A stretch of 64,000 bases of DNA from Thozetella sp. PMI_491 (taxonomy: Eukaryota; Ascomycota; Sordariomycetes; Chaetosphaeriales; Chaetosphaeriaceae). A program made the translations under genes and the position numbers. The DNA lies in the NCBI GenBank assembly GCA_021432635.1, contig MU270101.1, positions 124,001 to 188,000 of the forward strand, read 5' to 3'. Positions 23,488 through 34,458 of this stretch are shown piece by piece (position 1 is the first letter of the stretch; each line of letters begins with the position of its first letter). The notes beneath the pieces are model-generated. The model was not told the DNA's origin. It was given only the letters and a program-made list of their open reading frames with translations, and ran no database searches.

Positions 23488-25168
23488 TTATGTGATCGGA
23501 TCGATTTCCCACTTGCCGTCTGGATTGCTTCTACCCTCGCGCATTTTCCACGCAATGACCACCTGCCAGAAGCCATTTAGGCAAAGTGTAAGATCGTCCA
23601 CGAGGTTAGCCTTTAGAGACACCTCGACAGTTAAGTCTATTCCAGAGGTACCGAAAATAGCCGATGATGACATTGGGATGTTGTAATGTCGCAGACTTTC
23701 CCTCAGCTGACTGGCGCTGAAATCGTTTTCCACCATGCGATTAGTGATTTCATTAACGGTGCTGTCTATCGGCCGATAGTCGACAACTGTATACTGCAGC
23801 CCAGACCTGCTCGTCTCAGCCCATCCCAATGCGAAGAACATGCATTCCAATGGGATAGTGATGTCTTGGCCCACGTCCGATATGGTCACGGTTCCCCTGA
23901 TCTTGAGCGCACCACAGTCCCACCTCCAGTCACCGGGCAGGAAGAATAGTTGATCTTCATCATCCCATCGAGTCCAAGGCATGGCGTCTTCTACTGATAA
24001 CCTCGGCGCTAGGCGGATCCGGAGGATGTTGGGTCGCTGCCTGAGGATCAGCTGTCGCGTACCGGGTCCTGGAAGCTCCGTTAGGAAGTAGCGACTTCTC
24101 GGCGCGCTTTGCCAGAACTGCTCGCCCCGTCCAATTTCTACCAAGCGCCAAGGATCCTGCCTGACGAACGAGCCTAGTCCGTATTTCCGGAGACGAATCC
24201 CCAGCGTCTTGCCAGTGGGGGACAAACAAACGGGGAATATCTATTCAAATCCCCGCTTTTTAGAGCTGGGGCGGATGTAGACACGCGCCCGGAGTTTGAT
24301 GCCCCTATTTGATACAGTAAAATCGCTTGTCATGTCGGATAATGAAGCAAGAGTACCGCTTTCAGAGAACAGACGTGGAGATGTTGCCAGCAGGCCGCTG
24401 TAAATCTGCTGTTCTGAACTCCCTGCTTGGTCGGTTTCCGAAGGTGAATTCCACGCAAAGATGCTATAGTCTGGGGTCATCTTGATGATTTCCTCCTGAA
24501 GTCGCCAGAAGGCTCGCTCCTCTTCCCCATAGAGCATCGGCATGTGCACTCCAAACAACCCAAGCATACAGTAAGCTGTGTCTTCGATTCGTGTCGTCTG
24601 CCTATGTGCGCCACGACATCTTCTGAGCCACAGGTACGTATGAGAGGGGCGTTTTGTGCTCGAGGACGTAGATATCGATACCGGTGATGATGGATAGCTC
24701 CTTCATCAAGGAGCCTTTGCTGCCAATCTTGTTCCATTCCCGGTCGAAGAAGATGATGTCGTGCGGCGCAATAAGCTCTTGGAGGGTCCAGCCGCGAGTA
24801 AACCACTTACAGCCCGGCAGCTCGGTTTTCAAATTCGCACCTTCAACTAGGTCGGCGAGGTATACATAGCAAACGGTGGAGCGTTGGTACCAGCGAAACA
24901 TGGAATTGATGGCTTCGTTGAGCTCGGCGCTGCTGGATTTGTCAATGCAGTAAGTATCGACCCAAGCATATTGAAGCTCGGCTTGGTGGGCTAGTAGACA
25001 TGTGGCTGCAACTTTCTTGTATCCTTGCTTCAACCTGGCCTCGGAGCTGCCCATTTCCTTGAACAAAAACTCTTCCTCCTCCCAAGTGTGGGAGAGTATT
25101 GCATAGTGGGGACCGTCCCTCCCGGTGAATTCCTCGAAAGATCCTGTCTGTGTGTTTATAAGTCTCAT
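23488..25168 (-). pseudogene. HET-domain (heterokaryon incompatibility) pseudogene
   Basis: Starts at the ATG at 25168 (MRLINTQTGSFEEF), the usual opening of fungal HET proteins. The HET domain follows with its hallmarks: YAILSHTWEEEEF, YAWVDTYCIDKSS, FRWYQRSTVCYVYLADL and FTRGWTLQELIAP. Two lesions break it. At about 24602-24608 the frame shifts and hits TAG just before the RQTTRIEDTAYCMLGLF segment. That segment continues in another frame, and no intron can bridge the gap. At 24241-24243 an in-frame TAG interrupts the later region, after which the same frame stays open for 250 codons to 23488. HET proteins trigger cell death when incompatible strains fuse. This copy could only make a truncated domain of about 190 residues. 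Assembly error could mimic the frameshift, but less plausibly the nonsense codon too. Confidence 0.8.
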
Positions 25169-25497
25169 CTTGCTATCGTAAACCTGAGTCGCCCAAGGTA
25201 CACAAACGCGTGGCTGTCGGGATAGATGCGTTGCATAATCCAAATGGCGGACAAGCAAGCTTCTGCAACCCCGCCTGGCTTCATGGGTTACATTACAACG
25301 TGATAAGCTTGGGTAAGGGTATTTGCGCGTTAACCCCGCTCCTTATCCAACCGGCGAAATAGATGATTAGTAGACGCACGAGGCATTGAGCAGAGGCGGT
25401 TTAATTAAACTAGTCCAGTTGCAGCCGTCCTTGACATACTTATTAGTGCTAGAATGCGGCGTGATGCTGGTATGGTAATGTACAAGGAAATAGCGCA
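25169..25497. other. Intergenic region
   Basis: 329 bp between two minus-strand genes. Nothing was recognised. Confidence 0.4.
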
Positions 25498-26490
25498 TCA
25501 GTTAGCAGCGTTGCTTGGGTCAACTTCAAATCCGAGCATCCCGTACAGTTTCGCATACGCGATCTTCGCATCAGGCCATCCTTGGTAGCCATATCCCCTG
25601 TATTTAGTCCCATCGCCACCTTCCTCGTCGTCTTCCACGTCCTTGATGCCGGCATCGCCTTGCATCACAGCCACTGCCCGTCCAACAATCTCGGAGTTGC
25701 TCATCAAATGTAGCGCGGCGTGCACATGGCTGTCGAGATTCATGGCGTGGCAGCCTACGCTGTTTAAGATCTCCATGAGGCCTGCGCTACCGGCGTTCAT
25801 CGGTGTATCCATGAGCCATGGCACCAGGGCATTGACGCGGACCCCTTTGGATGCAAGCGGCTGGCGCGAGCTACGGAATAGGCCGCGGGCACCGAACTTG
25901 GCCCCGCCGTACACGATGCTGCATGGGAGAGTCAAGTACGACTCGGGGCTGAGGATGAACAGCAAGCTTTGTGAGCCTGGCGCGGCAGGACTGGGTGTGG
26001 CCATCATGAGGTAAAGCTGGGCCAACTTGAGGGTGTAGGTTGCCCCTCGAAGGTTGACCTCTATTGGTGCGACGTCCGGCTCCGGCGGATCGTACTCTAA
26101 GTCCTGAATTGGTTCTTCGTTGCCGACGAAAAAAGGCTTGTCCATGACGCCCGCATTGGCAATCACATGATTGAGATGGCCACTGGGAGACGACTTGACG
26201 GCTACTTTGAACGCCCCAACCTGGTCTTTCCACTTTGTGACGTCACACTTGACAAAATCCACCGCGTGGCCCTTGGAGCGCAGGCTATCGCAGAACTCAC
26301 GACCTCGAACCTCGTTGATGTCTGCGACCGTTACATGCGCACCGGCCGCTGCCGCACCCTCTGCAAGCTTGGCCCCCAGGCCCTGGGCGGCTCCGGTAAT
26401 GAGCACGCTCTTGCCCTTGAGCGTGGAGTAGTCCGGCTCGGAGGCCAGAACAGATTCAAGGACCGGGCCCGACAACGGAATTGATGGCAT
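25498..26490 (-). CDS. Short-chain dehydrogenase/reductase, single exon
   Basis: 330 residues, intronless, from the ATG at 26490. Seen: cofactor loop TGAAQGLG (32-39), acidic D57 in VADIN after the second strand (suggesting NAD rather than NADP), ANAG (111-114), and Y194/K198 in YGGAK. The catalytic serine lies in ILSPES near 181. The C-terminal part has an acidic insert (DVEDDEEGGDGTKYRGYGY) close to the end. It resembles the fungal group of 15-hydroxyprostaglandin-dehydrogenase-like SDRs. It has an intact active site; the substrate is unknown. No close partner gene is evident, since 2.3 kb of gene-poor DNA follows. Confidence 0.88.
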   Translation of the reverse strand: MPSIPLSGPVLESVLASEPDYSTLKGKSVLITGAAQGLGAKLAEGAAAAGAHVTVADINEVRGREFCDSLRSKGHAVDFVKCDVTKWKDQVGAFKVAVKSSPSGHLNHVIANAGVMDKPFFVGNEEPIQDLEYDPPEPDVAPIEVNLRGATYTLKLAQLYLMMATPSPAAPGSQSLLFILSPESYLTLPCSIVYGGAKFGARGLFRSSRQPLASKGVRVNALVPWLMDTPMNAGSAGLMEILNSVGCHAMNLDSHVHAALHLMSNSEIVGRAVAVMQGDAGIKDVEDDEEGGDGTKYRGYGYQGWPDAKIAYAKLYGMLGFEVDPSNAAN

Positions 26491-28763
26491 AGTGAAACAA
26501 GCTGTGGGAATACGAAATATCGAACGTACTACCTGCCAACTCGCTAGATTGGAGGAGGGAGGATAGAGTCCAGTTGTTAGTTAAAGCGCCGCTTTCTTAA
26601 GTAATGGATCGAGCCGACAAACCGAAGTAGAGAGAGGGGAGTGCTTACTGTGGGGACTGGATAGACGCAGTTAGACATGACTTCGCCGCAGTTAACCGTG
26701 TTGAGGAGGTCGTCAGACGAACATTGGCGGATGTATTCCAGTGTGCTCATTCGTTTGTACCCTGCTGCAGACGTCAGCGAAAATGCCAATATGCGCCTCT
26801 GCCATGCCGGCTAAGGCCACTTACTATAGACGTCCAGGTCTGATTGGATTCAAGTGTCAAAGGCCCACCACGCAAGACAAGATTTGGGTCCACGGGCATC
26901 TTGGCGCAGGCCAGCAACTGAATCGGGCTCATCCCCGAAATTCATCACCCAAAGCGGTGTTCGGTATTGGCACCACGTTAACTCGTAGCGCCGCCAAGGG
27001 TTATATAACCACGCTTTCTCTGATACAGATTGTTAACCGAACCTGGTAGCCTTAATTATGTCACAAACGAATTGTAGTATAAATACTGCACTATTGCTAG
27101 GGGTAGTAAGCGGAGCTTCCCTTTTGCCCTTTTGGCGTAATGAGCCTTTTTGGCGACATCACCTTATTTGGCCGACGCACTCGCTCTCGTGTTTTTCCCA
27201 AGACGGGGTTTGGGCCAGTTTACAAACCTGCTGGCCGTTGCCTCGCCCAAGATATTTCCGACGAGAGAGATGTTAAGAATACGGCCGGGTCAGAGGGCCT
27301 GGGACGCGCAAACCTAGGTGTACACGGCCGACCGGCTTATGTTGAAGATCAGACTCTTATACGCAAGCTAGGTCACGTTGTAAATCGCCAGCACAGTGAC
27401 GCACGGTGCCCTTCCATGGCGATTTATCGTAGTCAATCCCTTCTCCCATACTCCTTTGTACTTATATCGTCTTGTGGTGAATAGAAGTTGCATATATGGT
27501 CTTTCTGCCACTCGACTCGTAGCTTCAGAAATTATGGAACGCAGGGTATCGGGCAAGCAAAAGAATGCAATCTAAACTCCGAGTTGAATGCAGCCCCTTT
27601 TCGTCATCAGTGTTATCAGTGTTATCATTACCGCTCTGCGAATTGCTCTAGGCGACTTACTGGAAGGGTACTACACCATTTCCAACCCACAAACCCCGAA
27701 TGAAGTTTAGATGGGCTATCTTGAGTTCCCTCATCGAAACGAGCCATTTGTTCGGGGCATCAAAGACATGGTTAAGAATTTCAACAAGAACCCCCTTAGG
27801 GAAAAGAGAAGAACAAGCGCAAGCAGCGAGCGGATTAGCGCCAGCAGCCATCCCAAGCAATTGTATCCTCAGTCATAGTCGTCAGTAGGGTCCTCCTGTC
27901 ACACATGGCTACATCGAGCAAGCATCGCTCTTTGCCGGAAGCGCGGGGAACACTGCGGATACGATCAGGAATCGAGAGAAGTTATGATGGAGGATGGAGA
28001 TTCTGCTTGTGTGACGGAATGTAGTGCCGCGAAGACTGTGTAACGAGAGCGAAAAGGAGGACGCGATATGCGGCCCAGATAACAGTAACTGCATCCGAGA
28101 CATGGGGTTGGGACCGCTCGGCGGTAGCCAGGCCACAACAGCTAGCTCGTGAACATACTACACTGCAGTGTAACCAACTCTCAAGTCGGTATCTGGGGTA
28201 CAACAAGTAATGGAAGGAGAGACAACGCCTTGTCTGTAGAAATATGCGACCGATGCGACCCCAGGATGACGGACCCCGCCATTCACCCGTTGACGCGTAA
28301 ACAAGCTTTTTGGAGCGCCAATGATTCCCCGGTCCTGCCGCTCTAACCCCACCAGTCGCAACAGTCCGACTACTATACCACCAGATGGAAGTAACACAAG
28401 GGCATTCGAGAATTGACGAGGGCTGTGGCAATAAATGAGTACTATCTATATCATGGCATAGCTGATTGGCCTGTCCCTGTACAGACCCTGCGGCTCGGTA
28501 GCATTGAGTATGTGGGCTGACACGATATGCACGAACGAAATCGCCCCCAATCTTGATTGCTTCGAACACAGCTGCTGCCGGGTCTAGATATATAGTAGTT
28601 TCCCTTTCATTTTTCCCATCAATTGGGAATGCTCGCAATATCCGATGGGATCTGTATTGTCCTTGCATATTCCTGTGCATGCCGCCCACTAGGCCGGGAG
28701 ATTTGAGCTGCAACGATACTAAGCTAGCTATTGTCAGCCCGATACTCTGCGCGTCCGAGCATC
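26491..28763. other. Gene-poor region
   Basis: 2.27 kb with several open frames up to 243 codons, none with recognisable domains. A stretch on the minus strand at about 26640-26765 reads like one exon (YKRMSTLEYIRQCSSDDLL) ending in GTAAGC, possibly a relic of a carboxylesterase gene. Confidence 0.4.
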
Positions 28764-30601
28764 ATGGAGGACGGAGGTCAGAAAACACCCTCACCTGGAA
28801 CAGTCACCCAAGAGGAAGAAAAAACAGTCGCTGCCCAGGGACTCAAGCGGGTGACGTTGATCCCCCATCCAAGCGACGATCCGCGAGACCCTCTGGTAAG
28901 ATGTGATGGCACAGAAGAGCACAATATTGCCGGCCCTCTTGTCACTAACCGTAATTGCACATAGAACTGGCCAGCACACAAAAAATATGCACAAGTCGCG
29001 ATACTCAGCTTGGGCGCCTTCGCTGGCTTCAGTGGTTCGTTGGCCGGCCAGCTAGAGGTTGGGCCGCTATCTGATCTCTACAAACAGAGCACGACAGCTC
29101 TTACCTACCAAGTAAGCACCCCGTGGCCATTATTTAGCTATTTATGGAGAACGTCACAGCTCATCCTGTTCAGAACTCAGCCGCCACATCCGGCATGATC
29201 ATCGGCTCCATACTCCTCTACTGGCTTTCTCGTCTCATCGGCCGGCAGGCCACCATGCTTTGGTCCCTTATCGGCGCGCTGGGCGCCGCCATATGGGCTG
29301 CGTTTATGACAGATAAATCTGACTACCAGCTCTTCATAATATCGCGCGGCTTCGCGGGCCTTTTTGCCAACATCGTGGGAGTTTTAGGCCCGCGCTGCCT
29401 TATCGACATGTTCTTCCTCCACCAGCGGGGCCGTGCGTTCACCATCTTCCACTTCTTTTTCGATCTCGCCAGTGCGGCCGGTCCTTCCATCTGTGCGCTT
29501 GTTGCATCCCCTTCTGGGGATTGGCGGTGGGCACTATGGTTTTCCATTATCGTGATCGGGGTGGCCATCATATTGTTCTTCGCCTTTATGCAGGACACAA
29601 CTTGGCATAGGAAAGATGGTGTAGAGAATAATCCGCCCTCCACCGGCTGGCTTGCAAGTCGTGTTGCGACTTTCCTCCCGGGCACTGCAATCACACCGCG
29701 AGTCCCTGCTAAGCAATTTGTATGCGACCAGCATGTCTTGAATATAAGCGCCGTGCTAACGCCCCATACGGTAGATACACGACTGCCTTATCCCATTCAA
29801 GATTGCCTTGACGCCAGTTGCGATTGTTCTTGGCGTCTTCACTCTCTTGAATTTTGGTTTCTTCATCGCCATGAACTCGGTCACCCCTGCATGGCTGCAG
29901 AAACCAATAAAGGCTGGGGGATACGGCTTCACGCCCTTTCAAAACGCACTGTGTAAGATTTTCATCTTATCACACTACCACCGCGCCCTTCCCCCCAAGT
30001 GCTAACGCTGCGGGTAGTCCAAATCTTCCATTGGGTGGGAATTCTTCTCGCTCTTCCATACGGTCAGCTTGTCAGTGATCGTGTTCCGCTCTGGTTTGCT
30101 GCGCGGTACGACAGAGGAAGTTGGAAGCCGGAGTTCCGCCTCCATGCACTTTGGCTCCCAGCCTTGGTGTGCAATCCGATCGGTCTCGGCATCTTTGGAT
30201 ACGGCCTCCAACAGCATCTCCACTGGGCTGTTCTCGGGGTTGCCCAGATCCTTGTAACCTACGGGTCTCTTTGCATCACGCCCGTGACGGTCAACTACCT
30301 CTCAGAGTGTTTCACCAAAAACATAGAGGAGACCGCCATCGTTCTCAACGCTTTTAGAATCAGCCTTGGCCTGTCGATTGCATTCTACGTCAACCAATGG
30401 GTATCAGACGTGGGCTTTGCTTGGTGCTATGGCACTATGGCCTTTATCCAAGTCTTTTCGTGGTTCTTTGTGCTGCTTCTCCTCTGGAAAGGGCATGAAA
30501 TCCGCCAGTATGATCCATTCCGACTAATTAGTACCGAGGAGGGTGAGCATATCATTGACGGGAGTGAGGCCGCGTCCGTGACCGGGGTAAGGACGGCCTA
30601 G
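28764..30601 (+). CDS. MFS transporter (DHA1-like drug/metabolite efflux type)
   Basis: 528 residues from join(28764..28895,28965..29111,29174..29719,29775..29952,30018..30601); all introns are GT-AG, 55-69 nt. The hydrophilic N-terminus ends with the DDPRDPLNWP motif that precedes helix 1 in the fungal drug:proton antiporter group (DHA1, 12 TM). Later landmarks are the loop after TM2 (LSRLIGRQATMLW) and an aromatic-rich helix (GRAFTIFHFFFDLASAAGP). The C-terminal half has MNSVTPAWLQKPIKAGGYGF and the usual NYLSECF segment. Expected function is export of a small molecule across the plasma membrane in exchange for protons. It lies just upstream of a FAD monooxygenase and a P450 on the same strand, the typical place for a metabolite exporter. 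Confidence 0.88.
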
Positions 30602-31590
30602 CTGTGCTGCATCATAGAAGAGACAAAGGGGAAAGGGAAGGAATAAATTGATATCTACCGATATGGGGCTCTAGTCCTGGTGCTTAAAGTAGCATGGCCA
30701 CTCCATATCCTAATTCTCTCCGCTATCTGGCCCCAAGTTGCGGTAGATTGTCTTGTGACTATAAGATCTGAGCTGTCGCTAAGCGGCGCAGAGAACATCT
30801 CGATTTCACCCCGATCCGGCCAATTTAGCGCGATCTAGGGAACTTTTATGGGCCACCTTATTAGTCCAAATAGCGACTGTGGATGGTGGGCTATTAACTA
30901 GTGGTTGCATCAGGCGTTAACCGCGTAACACTACCAGCTCATCGATCCTTTTTCCAAGATTTGCACCGTCGCAGCACAACATTGGTCTTACCCGAGCACG
31001 TGGGTTTCGACGCCACCCCGTTTTCTCTGAGCACAATTGTGACCGGTTTGGTGGATCCGGTCTGTTGTAGTGATCGCGCTTGGCATGCTAGCGCCTCACA
31101 TCATTGGCGGACGAGCTACCGGTACGGGGGGCAAAGAGAGGGGGGAGAGGGGAAGGCATAAACACCGACGTTACCGCTATGGCGAAGCCGGGCCGGGAGG
31201 GAGCTAGCAGAAAACACCCGATAAACACGGATGACGCGACGAAAAAGCTTAAGTTATACGTAGAGAAGCTCGCGGAGAAAGAAAAAAAAGACCTCAAGTC
31301 AAGGGTTTCGTTGTGAATCTGGCTGGGATCGTCAGGGGTTTGTGGAAGCTGGAATCAATAACGCCTCAGCGCTAGCCGCGCTTTGCTGCCCCGAGCAGAT
31401 TACCAGGGAGGGCCTAGTGCGACTGTGGCAATCTGCCACAGAGAACTTGCTTTTCCCACTTCAGCCGGGTCGGATTTTATCACACCACCGCGCGCGGCCG
31501 GCCTTGTTCCAAGAAACTATCACCACCCCCCAATCTCACGCCCGCTTGCCTGCGCACTAAAACCGCTTCCGCCAATCTTGGATAGCAACA
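30602..31590. other. Intergenic region, promoter of the monooxygenase
   Basis: 989 bp. It holds a perfect 8+8 inverted repeat at 31423-31441. No supported gene was seen. Confidence 0.5.
31423..31441. promoter_or_regulatory. Palindrome upstream of the monooxygenase
   Basis: CTGTGGCA-ATC-TGCCACAG, a perfect inverted repeat 150 bp before the ATG at 31591. It is a candidate site for a dimeric regulator; the identity of the binding protein is unknown. Confidence 0.4.
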
Positions 31591-32805
31591 ATGCGCGTTC
31601 TCATTCTTGGTGCAGGGCCCGCTGGCCTGGCATCTGCCCTTGCACTAGCCCGGATTTCGACCCCAGAGGAGCCTATATCCATTACCTTGTTCGAGTTCCG
31701 GTCTGACGTCCAGACCAATGGCGGCTCTGTAAACGTGGGGCCCCATTCTCTACGGCACCTCGACCGACTGGGCGTCTGGTCCCGCCTCAAAGGTCGGGGA
31801 ATTGACGTCCACGCAATAGATCTCGTCTCAACCAAGACGGGGGACGTTGTGGGGCAGGCTAAGAAAACCGAGCCAGCTGAGGACGGCATGGTCGGCATGA
31901 GAATTCTGAGATATACCGCCGTCGCTACACTGGCCGAGGTCGTCCAGGAGGAGTATTCGGACACCGTCACTCTGCGCTTTGGCATGCGTGCCACCTCCGT
32001 AGCCGAGGTGAATGACGAAGTGGTCTTAGAGTTTGATAACGGCGAGGTCGTGACGGGAGACGTGCTTCTTGGCTGCGATGGGCTCCACTCTGTTGCGCGG
32101 CAATTATATGTCCAGCCAAGCCTCGAAAAGAAGTATACGGGGCGGGCATGTCTGATTGGATTTTTCGACGGGAAGGGGCCTGGGGATTCGGGAATCAAGT
32201 TGGCCAACGGCGAAGACGCCGTAAAAGAGACTTCCATTGTCCAATTTGAAACGGGAACGATCATCCTGAGCTACTTTGAGCCTACCCGTACCAAGGTCTT
32301 CGCTGGTAGCCTCGTGCCCCATGAAGAGCCGACTGGAGATCCGCGGAGTGGGTGGAAGGCAATCGGCACCGATGTCGAGAGAGTGAGGACACACTTTACT
32401 GAGAACAGGTGGGACGGAGGCAAGGTAACGGGCATCAGCGAAGCGGTGAACGGGGTAGACGAATGGTTCTTCTGGCCAGTCTACTACTTCGACCAAGGGG
32501 GGCTTTGGGCTCGGGGGCGTGTTCTTCTTCTAGGAGAAGCTGCACACGCGGTATGTTCGAATTCTTCCACCATCATCCCTGTACTAACCGACACTCTCTC
32601 GAATCAGATGCCGATCAATGGCGAATCAATAGGCATTGCTATCGAGGACGGTCTCTGTCTCGCACAGATCTTCGAGCAACGCGGCTCAAAGACCGCCGAG
32701 GAGATGTTCGCGGATTATGAGGCTCAGCGGAGACCCGCCATGGATACGTACTATAAGGATGCATTCCGTTTCTGGAATACCGTTCACTTAGGCAAGGACT
32801 CGTAA
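31591..32805 (+). CDS. FAD-dependent monooxygenase (PHBH/UbiH-like)
   Basis: 385 residues from join(31591..32550,32608..32805). Seen: the FAD-binding GxGxxG at the very N-terminus (ILGAGPAGLASALALA), the second FAD/NADPH motif (LLGCDGLHSVAR), and the third FAD motif RVLLLGEAAHAMPINGES, made by removing a 57-nt intron at 32551-32607. That intron is stop-free and a multiple of three, so an unspliced message would insert 19 residues into the flavin motif. The usual GD of motif three is GE here. The family hydroxylates or epoxidises aromatic and polyene substrates using NAD(P)H and oxygen; fungal members often serve secondary metabolism. It lies between an exporter and a P450 on the same strand. 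Confidence 0.9.
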   Translation: MRVLILGAGPAGLASALALARISTPEEPISITLFEFRSDVQTNGGSVNVGPHSLRHLDRLGVWSRLKGRGIDVHAIDLVSTKTGDVVGQAKKTEPAEDGMVGMRILRYTAVATLAEVVQEEYSDTVTLRFGMRATSVAEVNDEVVLEFDNGEVVTGDVLLGCDGLHSVARQLYVQPSLEKKYTGRACLIGFFDGKGPGDSGIKLANGEDAVKETSIVQFETGTIILSYFEPTRTKVFAGSLVPHEEPTGDPRSGWKAIGTDVERVRTHFTENRWDGGKVTGISEAVNGVDEWFFWPVYYFDQGGLWARGRVLLLGEAAHAVCSNSSTIIPVLTDTLSNQMPINGESIGIAIEDGLCLAQIFEQRGSKTAEEMFADYEAQRRPAMDTYYKDAFRFWNTVHLGKDS

Positions 32806-34458
32806 CGCACTCGAGGCTTGGGAGTACCTTTAGCTTTGAATGCATGTACGAAAGATTACGGCCAGCTATTCTTACAGGAGACTGGGATACATATCTTTCA
32901 GCAGATAGAGCGATATGGGTGTTATATTTGCGTACCGCGGAGCATGTCTGGAAGCGCAAGATAGCGATATGCTGTAGGTTAGGACTAAAATCGTGCCCTC
33001 CAAACGCAATGTGATAGAGTGGATAGGAGGACACTGACACTTTATTGACCCCTGTTGCAAAGCCTACAACCACTTAGATGTCAAACAACCTCTCTTAAAT
33101 AGGGATACATATTGGGAGCGCGAAAGGTTTAGCAGTCGATCGACCCATGGGATAGAATGTTTCGGGTGATAGCACAGCACTTTCAGGGCTGCTTTTGACA
33201 AGCAAGATAGTGCACTTAGAGCGCTTGATTGGAGTTCTATGGCGATGAGCCTGATATCGGGCATTCCGGTTACGAGTCTAGGAAGTTCTCGGTTCGGCGC
33301 TCGTCCCTCGCGTTCCCGAGGATGATCGTCAATACTTGGTGGATCAAGCAAGGGTGGCACGCAGGACCTCCTTATAGGGCGACAAGTGGGGTTCTGAAAA
33401 GTAAATAACCTCCCTCACCCGTCTCCCTGGGACCAACCAGAAGAATCGGACGTAATCGGGGCTGAGACATTATAAAATGTCTCAGCCAACCATCTGATAA
33501 ACGATCATCGAGAAGGAAGGAGAGCTTTGAACTATGGCACATCCCTCGGGCTTCTGCTCCAGCTGACTACAACCTTGAATCGGATAAGGTGGGTTATTGG
33601 ACATATGTAGTATTAGTAGAGTGCGCAGGTGAGCGAGAGCTTAGCAGGTAGGTTTGTTGCATAGCAAGAAAATATCAGCCAAGCTCCCTAACCGGCAGCA
33701 ATGAAACTTATACATGGCTGGCCCCTTACAGTACAACGGCCGTCATCGGCCGGCTGAGTCGACTTGAACCGGGACGGCAATTAGTCCCAAATCTTCTCAA
33801 GGACTTGATGGATGCTATACGCGTCGAAAGTAGATTCTGAGTGAGGTTTAGTCAAAGCAGAGAGTGGTGAGATTATCATGTTCTATTCTTCTGTGACTAT
33901 TGCTACTTTGTCCTCGAGTTTCACTGGTATCTGGCGAGCAGACCAAGCTGTCTTGCCGTGGAAGGGAGGCTTGGGATGCGTCCAGGCTCTCACGGGTTAG
34001 AAGCAGCACAAAGATTAGTTGGATTGTTTGTGCAGTGATAGTACATTGGCCTTGGATTACATTCTAGATGCACGTATTTGTTGTGCTGGTTTTCTCGCAT
34101 CTACTCTCAAGGCATCCTCGACGTTTCGTGTGATGCTAGAAACAGACATGGAACTTTTGGACGCATTGGGGAGGTTATTGCCGCCCCACCCACGTGCTGG
34201 ACGCTCTGGCAGCTGTTAGTGGATCGGCTTCGCGCTACCGAAGGCGAGGGGTACTGTAAATAACATGCCTCCCCTCACTGGTCGCAACATACCCTAATTT
34301 GCACTCTCTAGAATCGTCTGGCAATCTGCTCCTTGCAGAGTGGGCTACATCCCCAGATAAGGTTGACCCCCCTGCAATCCAACCCTGGGCTCTTTGCATC
34401 GCGAAGGTTGCCTTCTCCACACAACCTGGCATCACCGCACAAGGCGGCAACGTTCGCG
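32806..34458. other. Intergenic region
   Basis: 1.65 kb without a supported gene. Confidence 0.45.

Noticed and set aside
26577..26789. Exon-like stretch reminiscent of a carboxylesterase
   Set aside because: The segment with DDLL is suggestive, but no catalytic Ser, Glu or His region could be found around it.
27982..28713. 243-codon open frame on the minus strand
   Set aside because: Composition looks random (many Cys, Arg, Ser), with no signal peptide, domain or splice context. Length alone is not enough.
31557..32264. 235-codon open frame on the minus strand
   Set aside because: It lies opposite the FAD monooxygenase and is Ser/Arg/Pro-rich, as expected for the complement of a GC-biased coding frame.
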